Source: an uncultured Eggerthellaceae bacterium
GTDB lineage: Bacteria > Actinomycetota > Coriobacteriia > Coriobacteriales > Eggerthellaceae
DNA length: 21,455 nt
Direction of reading: 5' to 3'
NCBI GenBank assembly: GCA_910588905.1
Contig: CAJURZ010000027.1
Span: 1 to 21,455, forward strand
The notes beneath the pieces are model-generated. The model had not been told where the DNA came from. It saw nothing but the letters and a program-made list of their open reading frames with translations, and searched no databases. Below are positions 8,401 to 14,112 of this stretch, piece by piece (the first letter of the stretch is position 1; each line of letters begins with the position of its first letter). Both the position numbers and the translations under genes were made by a program.

Positions 8401-8659
8401 CGCTTTTGACGCGCAGGCGAAGGCGCTCATGTTCGAGACGGACCGGTTCTCGGCCTATGCGGTGGCCTATAAGGATGTGGCAAGCGGTTCCGTGTCCGGC
8501 GGTGGCGGCGATAGCCGCACCTCTGGGCTGGCTGCAACGGGCGACACCCTCGTGCCGATGGTGGTGCTTCTGGGGCTAGTTGCTGTGCTGACGGCTGTCA
8601 CGGGCGCTTTCAGCTACAGGAAGGTCTCTGTCGCACAGCGCGGCAAGCATGCAAGATAG
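5495..8659 (+). CDS. Large secreted, LAATGD-anchored surface protein with Gly-rich beta-helix-like repeats
   Basis: The protein has 1054 residues; the ATG follows AAAAGGGGCGCT. A signal peptide (basic RKKTPQRKK, hydrophobic core, cleavage about residues 37-40) precedes a very acidic low-complexity region (50-135). Residues of about 140-420 contain repeats of the form GAGIGGG...GTITINGGxVxAxGG, as in parallel beta-helix surface proteins, some of them labelled carbohydrate-binding. A segment of NDGFLFNYGDLVIDGSL type follows, then an Fn3-like stretch (about 500-575). Two copies of a related domain (about 585-750 and 845-1000) share VDIWxxSA, VRLTLPDSAxN and FxTxRF. They flank a divergent InlB-like repeat (EGDKVTVYAG...YVVEFW). 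The C-terminus is LAATGD (from residue 1012), a membrane segment and a basic tail. Its ligand is unknown. Its position behind the LytTR pair and site B suggests control by that system. Confidence 0.88.
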   Translation: MRADLGARKKTPQRKKAGIAIAALLAAALVCVPLASAIAADPALLPTEFSAEVSDVPSDAAGTEGDGFDEPTLDGTGDASGAPEPEGDGSEDEALEGDEAETGAGEESGTAAEGESADDEGVAAAAEEGSEDDSQARGTAINVLYTDASGHVYNCLEATEVTADDTEWTEELTGGWYVAAGEITIPNRVDVKGDVNLILADGCTLDAAKGIGVYNDNAITIWGSIKQTGTLNATGGGSGAGIGGSSLYESKVNAGTITINGGIIYAKGGSGCAGIGGGSWSNAYGATCGNAGTIVINGGTVTAEGQTSYLRAKPAAAIGGAGDAQGGSITIAGGTVNAKGYGTAAAAIGGGSGGRVDTIFITGGYVVAQGGESASSGNRGPGIGNSVFQAALDGPAYVETNSPLGYFKSGILNQNGGITVRGDQTLPGDMSVVQLTVEEGSTLTIPSGATLTNDGFLFNYGDLVIDGSLVNNDHLANTGTISGTGSFSGNKGTQAEPATPVIESVEADSVTLAPIEKSGQGATEYACMEGSGIPGNWQASTVFTGLKDNTAYTFYARYAGDAFCEPAQSTGTTVTTKELVPGAIENVTVAADNYLGADFAMPADYFAEDVLPEAALQQNARGQDVDIWMESARVDDRYVTDLVTSRRGEFLPLAYFSLVPHYQVDGETPEAIGSKTNDDALVQVRLTLPDSAVNTDSTVTREYKVICVYENTNPELPCSFDPDTNELTFRTNRFTNPDLASKLTANFGLVYKDTRDGKQVFPVMVRDSYAGTSGQGQYAEGDKVTVYAGEREGYVVEFWSAATAQGSVSFTDQGADRAEFTMPAKPVVVSITWKRIGDIRDMPDVAGNALQAQLVDAGRSLADKVLPEDAMNLVLGGMNVDIWLDSADGMSGSDAAAVSNALDGWTLAEEVDLTLFYGLNGSTEQVHEAQAPLTVRLTLPDSAINADDSKERSYEVIRVHDGEAEVLPAAFDAQAKALMFETDRFSAYAVAYKDVASGSVSGGGGDSRTSGLAATGDTLVPMVVLLGLVAVLTAVTGAFSYRKVSVAQRGKHAR

Positions 8660-8668
8660 TGCGGGGCG

Positions 8669-8738
8669 GAGTGAGTCAGGGGGACGTTTCTCTTGACTCA
8701 GACTCAGAGGCTGAGCATTTTGGAACGCCCCTTTTACT
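8669..8738 (+). repeat. 70-nt dispersed intergenic repeat, copy 1
   Basis: This element differs from the copy at 11501-11570 at only 2 of 70 positions. It contains TGAGTCA (8672-8678) facing TGACTCA (8694-8700), a small CTCAG-AGG-CTGAG hairpin (8703-8715), and outer segments GGGGACGTTTC and GGAACGCCCC that pair imperfectly. It fills the gap between the surface-protein stop and the peptidase ribosome site. Confidence 0.8.
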
Positions 8739-8755
8739 TATGGATAGGAGCAGAC

Positions 8756-10747
8756 ATGAAATGTATCTTCTCGGTCGCGGCTAGTCTTTGTGTCTGCGCG
8801 CTCGTCTTCGTAGGCGGCTGTGCGGCCTCCCCGTCAAGCGGCGCCTATTCTGGTTACGAAGACGACTTCTATGAGGTGGCCAACAAGGACACCTTCGCTG
8901 TCTGGGAGATTCCTCCGACGGAGGCCTACATCGACAACTTCTCGGTGTTGCGCACGGAGAATCGGAACCGCCTGCGCGGTATTATGGAGAAGGCTGCGGA
9001 GGACGTCTCTGCCGAGGCGGGGTCGGATGCGCGCAACGTGGGCGCGCTCTGGGCGACGGCGCTTGACAGCGAAGCAAGGGATGCCGGCGGTCTCGGGAAC
9101 GCTCAGGATTTCGTTGACGAAGTCGATGCTGCGCAGAGCAAGGAGCAGCTCTTCGAGGCATTGGCCGCCTTTGACCGCGAATACGGCTTCCATTCCTTCT
9201 TCGGCATCAATGTGGACGTGGACGCGCAGGACAGCGATAGCTACGTTTACATGCTTGAACGTACCGATACGGGGCTTGACCGTGAGGAATGGTTCTCGGA
9301 CGAGCCCGTTACGCAGGAGCGCGTGCGGCTCTACGGGAACCTGCTGCGCATCCTTTGGGAACAGAACGGCGCCGCTCCCGAGGAGGCTCGGGCGAAGGTA
9401 GATTCGGTCACCGTGGCGATGAAGGAGCTGGCGGCATCGTCGCTCACGGTGGACGAGCAATATGACCCCGGGAAAGCCTATCATGCGTACACGCTTTCCG
9501 ATCTCAACGGCTTCTACGGCGACCTGCTCTCCACGGAAGAGGTTTGCGAACTCTACGATGCCTCCCCGGACGACAAGGTCGTGGTGTCCGACGAGGGGCT
9601 CCTGCAAGCTACGAGAGCCTTTCTAGCCGCTGCTGACCTTTCGCTTCTCAAGGATTACGTGAAGAGTTGCCTTTTCATGGACCTGTCAGGCTATTCCACC
9701 GTAGCGGCGCAGCAGGCATCGCTCGAGAACCGGAAGGAGCGCCTGGGGCTTGAGGAAACGACACCTTTGGAAGACGAGCTAGTTGACACGATAGGCGAGG
9801 ATCTAGCGTTCCCGTGCGGCAGGCTCTATGCAGCCGAACACTTCCAGGAGCGAACGCGCGATGACATCCAAGCGATGATAGACGACATCATTTCGGTATA
9901 CGAGAAGCGCATAGACGGCCTTGCATGGATGGGGGAAGAGACCAAGATGGCTGCTAAGACCAAGCTTGCTGCCATCAAGGCTAACATCGGTGTACCGGAT
10001 TCGTGGCCGCAGGACCGCTCTGTTCTGGAGATCGCGCGCCCTGAGGAGGGCGGCCTCTACGTTAACAACATCCTTGCCATCCACAAGGTAGTGAAAGATG
10101 CCGACCTTGCCCGCATGGGCACCCCGGTGGACAAGAGCGAGTGGCTCATGGCACCTCAGGAAGTGAATGCCTACTACGACCCCAAGACCAACTCCATCAC
10201 GCTCATGGCAGGCATTCTGCAGCCTGTCTTCTACGACCCGGACGCACCGTCTGAGCAGAACCTGGGGCGCATCGGCATGGTGATCGCCCACGAGATAACG
10301 CACGCGTTCGACAGCGACGGATCGCAGTATGACGAGAACGGGAACCTGCGCGACTGGTGGACTGAAGAGGATGCCGCGCAGTTCGAGGCACTTGCCCAGC
10401 AAGTTGTGGACTATTACGCGGGGCAGGAGGTTGCGGGCATGGCCGTGAACGGCGAGCAGACGCTTTCCGAGAACATCGCAGATTTGGGAGCTGTGGCCTG
10501 CATCACCGAGGTGGCTAAGGAGCGTGGATACGACCTGCAGGAAGTCTATGTCGCTTATGCGCAGAATTGGGCGGAGAAGATCCGGGACGAATACCTGGCG
10601 GAGCTCATCGCCACCAACACCCATGCGCCTGAGAAGGTGCGCGCCAATGCGGTGCTTTCCGCGACGGATGGCTTCTATGAGGCGTTCGGGATCGAGGAAG
10701 GCGACGGCATGTACGTGCCACCCCAGCTGCGTCCGGGTATCTGGTAA
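8756..10747 (+). CDS. pepO: M13-family (PepO/neprilysin-like) zinc metallopeptidase lipoprotein
   Basis: The protein has 663 residues. ATG 8756 is chosen because TAGGAG precedes it, it starts a lipoprotein signal peptide (MKCIFSVAASLCVCALVFVGGC, lipobox VGGC), and the upstream TTG at 8693 lies inside a repeat. It has the full M13 plan: a long helical N-terminal domain, NAYYDPKTNSITLMAGILQP, the zinc motif HEITH (H512, E513, H516), third ligand E572 in ENIADLG with D576, and a C-terminal PPQLRPGIW like the family's final Trp motif. M13 enzymes cut peptides of up to about 40 residues outside the cell; this one should be tethered to the outer face of the membrane. Its natural substrate is unknown. 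It follows the surface-protein gene in the same direction but is separated from it by repeat copy 1. Confidence 0.93.
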   Translation: MKCIFSVAASLCVCALVFVGGCAASPSSGAYSGYEDDFYEVANKDTFAVWEIPPTEAYIDNFSVLRTENRNRLRGIMEKAAEDVSAEAGSDARNVGALWATALDSEARDAGGLGNAQDFVDEVDAAQSKEQLFEALAAFDREYGFHSFFGINVDVDAQDSDSYVYMLERTDTGLDREEWFSDEPVTQERVRLYGNLLRILWEQNGAAPEEARAKVDSVTVAMKELAASSLTVDEQYDPGKAYHAYTLSDLNGFYGDLLSTEEVCELYDASPDDKVVVSDEGLLQATRAFLAAADLSLLKDYVKSCLFMDLSGYSTVAAQQASLENRKERLGLEETTPLEDELVDTIGEDLAFPCGRLYAAEHFQERTRDDIQAMIDDIISVYEKRIDGLAWMGEETKMAAKTKLAAIKANIGVPDSWPQDRSVLEIARPEEGGLYVNNILAIHKVVKDADLARMGTPVDKSEWLMAPQEVNAYYDPKTNSITLMAGILQPVFYDPDAPSEQNLGRIGMVIAHEITHAFDSDGSQYDENGNLRDWWTEEDAAQFEALAQQVVDYYAGQEVAGMAVNGEQTLSENIADLGAVACITEVAKERGYDLQEVYVAYAQNWAEKIRDEYLAELIATNTHAPEKVRANAVLSATDGFYEAFGIEEGDGMYVPPQLRPGIW

Positions 10748-10748
10748 G

Positions 10749-10779
10749 GAGTGAGTTAGGGGGACGTTTCTCTTGACTC
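10749..10779 (+). repeat. Partial copy of the 70-nt repeat (first 31 nt)
   Basis: It matches the first 31 bases of copy 1 with one change (GAGTTA for GAGTCA), which weakens the TGAGTCA/TGACTCA pairing. It starts 1 base after the peptidase stop codon. Confidence 0.7.
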
Positions 10780-10802
10780 GCTCAGCGTCCTCGCTCTCCT
10801 TC

Positions 10803-11333
10803 CTACCGATCGAGTGGCAGCTCGTAGAGGATGAACTTTCGGGGAACGCCGATGTCGGGGTACGTGATATCGGCGACGCCTGCCGGCTCGAACCCGTAAG
10901 AGCGATACATCCTTTGCGGGACGTCGTTGCCCTCGATGCAGTCAAGACGCAGCGCCTTCTGGCGACGTTCGCGTGCCGTTTCGATGGCGTGCTCGACCAG
11001 CTGCTTGGAGAACCCCCTGCCGCCGTATTCCGGCAGCACCCTCAGGGCGTGCAAGATGCTGATCTCGTGCGTCTCGCCTTCGGTGGCCCACGGTATCTCG
11101 TCATAGGCATCGTCGCATTCATGATCCATGATGTACGCAGCGGCTATCCGGCCGTCCTCTATGCCGACGAACTGCTCCGCTCGCTCTATGGCCGATGCGA
11201 CCATGTCTTCGGAGGGGAATCCGCCCTTGTTCCCATCGTGCAGGAAGTCCGCCTTCCCCAGGACTTCGCACATCCTGCTATAGAGGCTCATGAGTTCTGG
11301 CAGGTCGGCGGGGAGGGCTTTCCGAATCTCCAT
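10803..11333 (-). CDS. GNAT-family N-acetyltransferase
   Basis: The protein has 176 residues from ATG 11333 (MEIRKALPADLPELMSLY), the usual GNAT beginning, with GGAG 6 nt upstream. Upstream ATGs at 11354 and 11405 lack comparable ribosome sites. The acetyl-CoA motif A is visible (ISILHALRVLPEYGGRGFSKQLVEHAIETAR, with the GGRG P-loop), followed by LRLDCIEGNDVPQRMYRSYGFEPAG, the typical motif B. The acceptor is unknown; it could be a small molecule or a protein N-terminus. The gene is convergent with the peptidase gene and appears to be a single transcription unit. Confidence 0.88.
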   Translation of the reverse strand: MEIRKALPADLPELMSLYSRMCEVLGKADFLHDGNKGGFPSEDMVASAIERAEQFVGIEDGRIAAAYIMDHECDDAYDEIPWATEGETHEISILHALRVLPEYGGRGFSKQLVEHAIETARERRQKALRLDCIEGNDVPQRMYRSYGFEPAGVADITYPDIGVPRKFILYELPLDR

Positions 11334-11447
11334 ATGTTGCTCCGATTCCTTCATCGTGTGCCGCAAGTCGGCGGTGTACGGTTTCGCTTGACGTTGTAGA
11401 TGCAATTCTACTCGTCAGCAAGGGAGAGGTGGTATGGGGTGAGCAGC

Positions 11448-11467
11448 GCCACGTCCCTCGACGTGGC
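11448..11467. repeat. Perfect 8-bp inverted repeat
   Basis: GCCACGTC (11448-11455), loop CCTC, GACGTGGC (11460-11467). It is upstream of the GNAT gene and downstream of nothing obvious. It could be a hairpin or a protein site. Confidence 0.4.
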
Positions 11468-11500
11468 GACCGATGTTCCTGGGTACGCGGCGTTCTTCGT

Positions 11501-11570
11501 GAGTGAGTCAGGGGGACGTTTCTCTTGACTCAGACTCAGAGGTTGAGCGTTTTGGAACGCCCCTTTTACT
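11501..11570 (+). repeat. 70-nt dispersed intergenic repeat, copy 2
   Basis: It is 68 of 70 identical to 8669-8738, in the same orientation. The differences fall in the small central hairpin (TTGAG for CTGAG) and nearby (GCG for GCA). It has sharp ends, suggesting a discrete mobile or structural unit. Confidence 0.8.
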
Positions 11571-11623
11571 CCTTTTACTCTACTCGTTGCTCTGTCGTGG
11601 GGTCGTGAGTGGTGCTATGTCCC

Positions 11624-11750
11624 CTATCGGGCCTCGGCCAGCTTACGCAGCGCCTCCTCGCGGCTTTCGACGAAGAAGAAGTCGCGGCCTTTGTTCGATT
11701 CGGGTGGGCGTGGCCGCCTCGCGCTCGGCATCGGCTTCGAGGCGCGGGGA
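11624..11750 (-). pseudogene. Frameshifted remnant related to the 13656-13979 gene
   Basis: On the minus strand the residues PRLEADAEREAATPT match PRLEADAEREAVVPT of the intact gene. At DNA level 11703-11748 and 13746-13791 agree at 43 of 46 positions, including 35 identical bases in a row. The frame then shifts into NKGRDFFFVESREEALRKL and a TAG at 11624. It is too short and disrupted to be a gene; it may be a recombined C-terminal fragment of a paralogue. Confidence 0.5.
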
Positions 11751-11757
11751 TGGTGCG

Positions 11758-11810
11758 GGGGACGGTTCCGCGTACCGATCGAGGACTGGATGGTACAGAG
11801 AACCGTCCCC
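11758..11810. repeat. Long palindrome with GGGGACGGTTC arms
   Basis: GGGGACGGTTC (11758-11768) pairs with GAACCGTCCCC (11800-11810). After a symmetric 3x3 internal loop, GTACC (11772-11776) pairs with GGTAC (11792-11796). The layout resembles REP-type elements spread by TnpA-REP (RAYT) transposases. No such transposase gene is in the window. Confidence 0.65.
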
Positions 11811-12014
11811 TGTACCAAATACTGCTATAAGGATCGAGGCTTTGCTCGCTTGCTTCCGCTGCGCCTGCCCCAAGCCATGGGCTAAGGCGGGGCGACTAGG
11901 AGCATCTGCCAACTTCAGATGAAGGGATACAATTCGGGGCATCGCCGTCAGCGAAGGTTAGCACTTCTGCTGTTCTGCTCAGATTTTCTAGCGGAAGGGC
12001 CTTTTTGCTTTCAA

Positions 12015-12034
12015 TTTTCCATTACAGTGGAAAA
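12015..12034. promoter_or_regulatory. Operator-like dyad 1 upstream of the DUF4143 gene
   Basis: TTTTCCA-N6-TGGAAAA, perfect 7-bp arms around TTACAG. It shares the core TTTCCA-N6-TGGAAA with dyad 2, 39 bp further downstream (centre to centre). Confidence 0.55.
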
Positions 12035-12050
12035 TAGCTTAAAATTTCCT

Positions 12051-12076
12051 ATAATTTCCAGTGGAATGGAAATTAT
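12051..12076. promoter_or_regulatory. Operator-like dyad 2 overlapping the DUF4143 promoter
   Basis: ATAATTTCCA (12051-12060), spacer GTGGAA and TGGAAATTAT (12067-12076) form perfect 10-bp arms. A consensus -10 TATAAT overlaps each arm (12050-12055 and 12074-12079), so a bound protein would block transcription. The region is strikingly AT-rich for this genome. Confidence 0.6.
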
Positions 12077-12092
12077 AATGAAGGGAAGCCGC

Positions 12093-13331
12093 ATGCTCAG
12101 GGAGCAGTACATACCGCGCCCGCTCTATGACGAGAGGCTCGACCGGAGCGTCGGCACGTCGAACATCAAGGTGCTCACGGGAATCCGCCGATGCGGGAAG
12201 TCGACCTTGCTGCGCATGCTCACCGAGCGCATGCTCGCCGACGGCTTCCCTTCCAGCAACATCTTCTATAGAAGGTTCGACCAGTTCGGCATGCCGGTCA
12301 ACCCTGACGCGAACTGGCTTCTCTCGGAGCTGTCGGAAGCCATGGACGCATCGGATTCGGGTCTGCCCTTCCGCGTCTTCCTCGACGAGGTGCAGGAGGT
12401 CAGCGCGTGGGAGAAGGTGGTGCGGCAGCTGCACACCAAGAAAGGCGCGGACGTTTTCATAACAGGGTCGAACGCCTATGTGCTCTCCTCCGACCTTTCG
12501 ACGTTCTTGGCGGGCAGGTACGAGCAGATAGAGGTCTACCCGCTGTCGTTTTCCGAATACCGGGAATTCGCGGACGCCGCCGGCGACTATCCCGCCGATG
12601 GCGACGAGCTGTTCCGCGCCTATATGACCTTCGGGGGCATGCCCGGCCTGTTCGAGCTGCCTTTCGCGCAGGACCGGGAGAAGCAGGACGAGCTGACCAC
12701 GCTGCTCGACGCAATCGTGCTGAACGACGTTGCCAGGCGTGCCCGCGTCAGCGACATCGACCTGCTCGTGAAGCTCATCAGGTACGTGTGCTCGACGTCG
12801 GGGTCGCTGTTCTCCACCAAGAAGATATCGGACGCCCTCACCAGCATGGGCAGGAAGGTGAAGCCCGAGACCATCGACAACTACCTTGCTGCCCTCGTGC
12901 GCGCGTTCGCGCTTTACGAGTGCGAGCAGGAGGGCTTGGCGGGCAAGCAGGTGCTGAGGCCGCTGAAGAGGCTCTATGCGGCGGACACCGGCTTCAGGAA
13001 CCTTCCGAGTGGGTTCTCGGGGGCCGACATCGGGTTTCAGCTGGAGAACGTCGTGTTCATGGAGTTGAAGCGCCGGGGATATGACCCCTTCGTCGGCGCG
13101 CTGCGGAATGCCGAGGTTGACTTCGTCGCACGGCAGGGAAGCGAGAGGGAATACTTCCAGGTGACCGCTTCGCTTCTTGACGAGGCGGTCTATCAGCGCG
13201 AGCTCGCGCCTCTTGAGGCTGTCGAGGACTCGTTTCCGAAGACGATCCTTACGCTCGACGGATGGCGGGCGGGCGTTGCGCCTTCCGGGGTGAGGATCGT
13301 GGGAGTTCGCGAGTGGCTGCTTGAGGGCTAG
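12093..13331 (+). CDS. AAA_14 / DUF4143 ATP-binding protein
   Basis: The protein has 412 residues from ATG 12093, preceded by AAGGGA 6 nt upstream; ATG 12078 would add MKGSR. Walker A is GIRRCGKST (30-38, K36) and Walker B is FRVFLDE (D98-E99). The AAA_14 signature GSNAYVLSSDLSTFLAGRYEQIEVYPLSF follows, then a winged-helix-like part (TKKISDALTSMGRKVKPETIDNYLAAL) and the C-terminal DUF4143 region. That region has the family's nuclease-like pattern (ALRNAEVDFVARQG...YFQV). The family is common in gut bacteria and archaea, often in many copies. Its role is unsettled, with DNA-related or regulatory functions proposed. The two upstream dyads suggest tight control. The gene is convergent with a small XRE gene 15 bases downstream. 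Confidence 0.9.
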   Translation: MLREQYIPRPLYDERLDRSVGTSNIKVLTGIRRCGKSTLLRMLTERMLADGFPSSNIFYRRFDQFGMPVNPDANWLLSELSEAMDASDSGLPFRVFLDEVQEVSAWEKVVRQLHTKKGADVFITGSNAYVLSSDLSTFLAGRYEQIEVYPLSFSEYREFADAAGDYPADGDELFRAYMTFGGMPGLFELPFAQDREKQDELTTLLDAIVLNDVARRARVSDIDLLVKLIRYVCSTSGSLFSTKKISDALTSMGRKVKPETIDNYLAALVRAFALYECEQEGLAGKQVLRPLKRLYAADTGFRNLPSGFSGADIGFQLENVVFMELKRRGYDPFVGALRNAEVDFVARQGSEREYFQVTASLLDEAVYQRELAPLEAVEDSFPKTILTLDGWRAGVAPSGVRIVGVREWLLEG

Positions 13332-13346
13332 TGCCGGCTGGCGCGG

Positions 13347-13541
13347 TTAGCCCTGCTGCCAGCGCTTCAGATGCGGCAGCAGCGTGGCCATGAGTGAGAC
13401 GGCTTCCTCGCGCGAGATGCCCAGCGCGCCGGCTTCCCAGCGCGATACCGCCTGACGCGTGACGTAGAGCTGGCGGGCCATCTGCTCTTGGGTGAGGCCC
13501 TTCTCGGCGCGAATCTGCGCGATCGCGTCCTGCATTGCCAT
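13347..13541 (-). CDS. Very small XRE-family regulator
   Basis: The protein has 64 residues from ATG 13541, preceded by GAAGGAAGGA; a second ATG lies two codons on. It has one HTH: QIRAEKGLTQEQMARQLYVTRQAVSRWEAG. The tail departs from the usual 'xPSIDTLxxLA' pattern and ends in ISREEAVSLMATLLPHLKRWQQG, so the fold is complete but lacks any effector domain. It has its own promoter with a dyad (13574-13620). It converges on the DUF4143 gene, with only 15 bases between the stop codons, so antisense transcription is possible. Its target may be its own promoter (inference). Confidence 0.85.
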   Translation of the reverse strand: MAMQDAIAQIRAEKGLTQEQMARQLYVTRQAVSRWEAGALGISREEAVSLMATLLPHLKRWQQG

Positions 13542-13573
13542 GGCGGTTCCTTCCTTCGGACGGGTTGATGGGC

Positions 13574-13620
13574 CCATTATCGCGCGGCCGACGCGCCGGG
13601 CAAAGCAACCGTTTGTTGCT
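13574..13620 (-). promoter_or_regulatory. Promoter and operator-like dyad of the small XRE gene
   Basis: On the minus strand: TTGCCC (13598-13603), an 18-bp spacer and GATAAT (13574-13579). Directly upstream of the -35 box lies the perfect dyad AGCAAC-N5-GTTGCT (13604-13620). The predicted RNA start is about 25 bases before the ATG at 13541. Confidence 0.5.
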
Positions 13621-13636
13621 TCGGAGTGCAGGGGGC

Positions 13637-13660
13637 CGTGAGCAGGGTCCTCTGTTCACG
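13637..13660. repeat. Imperfect palindrome at the end of the hypothetical gene
   Basis: CGTGAGCAG (13637-13645) faces CTGTTCACG (13652-13660) with one mismatch, and contains the stop codon of the gene at 13656-13979. Arms of GTGAACAG type recur at 16035-16059. Confidence 0.45.
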
Positions 13661-13979
13661 CCTCGTAGAGCTGGATGGCCGCCTTGCAGGCCTCCAAGCG
13701 ACCGCAGCAGACCTTCTCGTGGTAATGGTCGTCGTAGAAGTCGAAGGTGGGCACGACCGCCTCGCGCTCGGCATCGGCTTCGAGGCGCGGGAGGTCGGCT
13801 TTGAGCCGTTCGTATGCCGCCGCGGCGCTTTTGCCCTGAGCCAGGCTCTTTTGCAGCTCCTTCAGGTAGTCGATCGCCGCGTAGTCCCAGACGTCGAACG
13901 ACGGCACCGCCTTCCCGTCTTCACGGCATCGCGCCGCGAACTCCCCGATCTTCTCGGCGATAGCATCTTCGAAGCTCAT
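13656..13979 (-). CDS. Small hypothetical protein
   Basis: The protein has 107 residues; ATG 13979 follows a near-ideal AAGGAGG at 7 nt. It is soluble and charged: an N-terminal MSFEDAIAEKIGEFAARCREDGK helix, a middle part DVWDYAAIDYLKELQKSLAQGKSAAAAYERLKADLPRLEADAEREA that looks helical, and an aromatic/His-rich end (VPTFDFYDDHYHEKVCCGRLEACKAAIQLYEA) with two adjacent Cys. I do not recognise the family. It is the last gene downstream of the hydrolase/membrane-protein pair but is separated from it by 133 bases with several inverted repeats. A broken piece of a related gene lies at 11624-11750, which hints at a family with several copies. Confidence 0.75.
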   Translation of the reverse strand: MSFEDAIAEKIGEFAARCREDGKAVPSFDVWDYAAIDYLKELQKSLAQGKSAAAAYERLKADLPRLEADAEREAVVPTFDFYDDHYHEKVCCGRLEACKAAIQLYEA

Positions 13980-14000
13980 GGCAGCCTCCTTCGCTGGATG

Positions 14001-14064
14001 TGACACAGTGTCAGGCCCAATGTCACCAATGCAGGGTGGATCAAGATCAGCCCTGCATTGATCC
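14001..14064. repeat. Cluster of overlapping inverted repeats
   Basis: TGACACAGTGTCA (14001-14013) is a perfect palindrome. AATGCAGGG (14028-14036) pairs with CCCTGCATT (14051-14059). GGATCAA (14038-14044) pairs with TTGATCC (14058-14064). The last two are interleaved in the order 1-2-1'-2'. There is no U-run, so ordinary termination is uncertain. Confidence 0.5.
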
Positions 14065-14112
14065 TTTTCGGCTACGGCCTCAACCCTGTAAGATGATGTG
14101 ATGTATGTGGGG

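Larger units (their letters stand above)
11334..12014. other. Gene-poor stretch of repeats and debris
   Basis: No convincing intact gene is present. In order it holds a short perfect hairpin (11448-11467), repeat copy 2 (11501-11570), a coding remnant (11624-11750) and a long palindrome (11758-11810). In 11811-12014 I see no gene and no clear structure. The short reading frames here have no conserved motifs. Confidence 0.7.

Noticed and set aside
8693..8755. Upstream TTG start for the M13 peptidase
   Set aside because: It lies inside the dispersed repeat and would spoil the lipoprotein signal; ATG 8756 has a good ribosome site.
11919..12092. N-terminal extension of the DUF4143 protein
   Set aside because: It would run through AT-rich operators and TATAAT boxes, and its residues are unlike the family.
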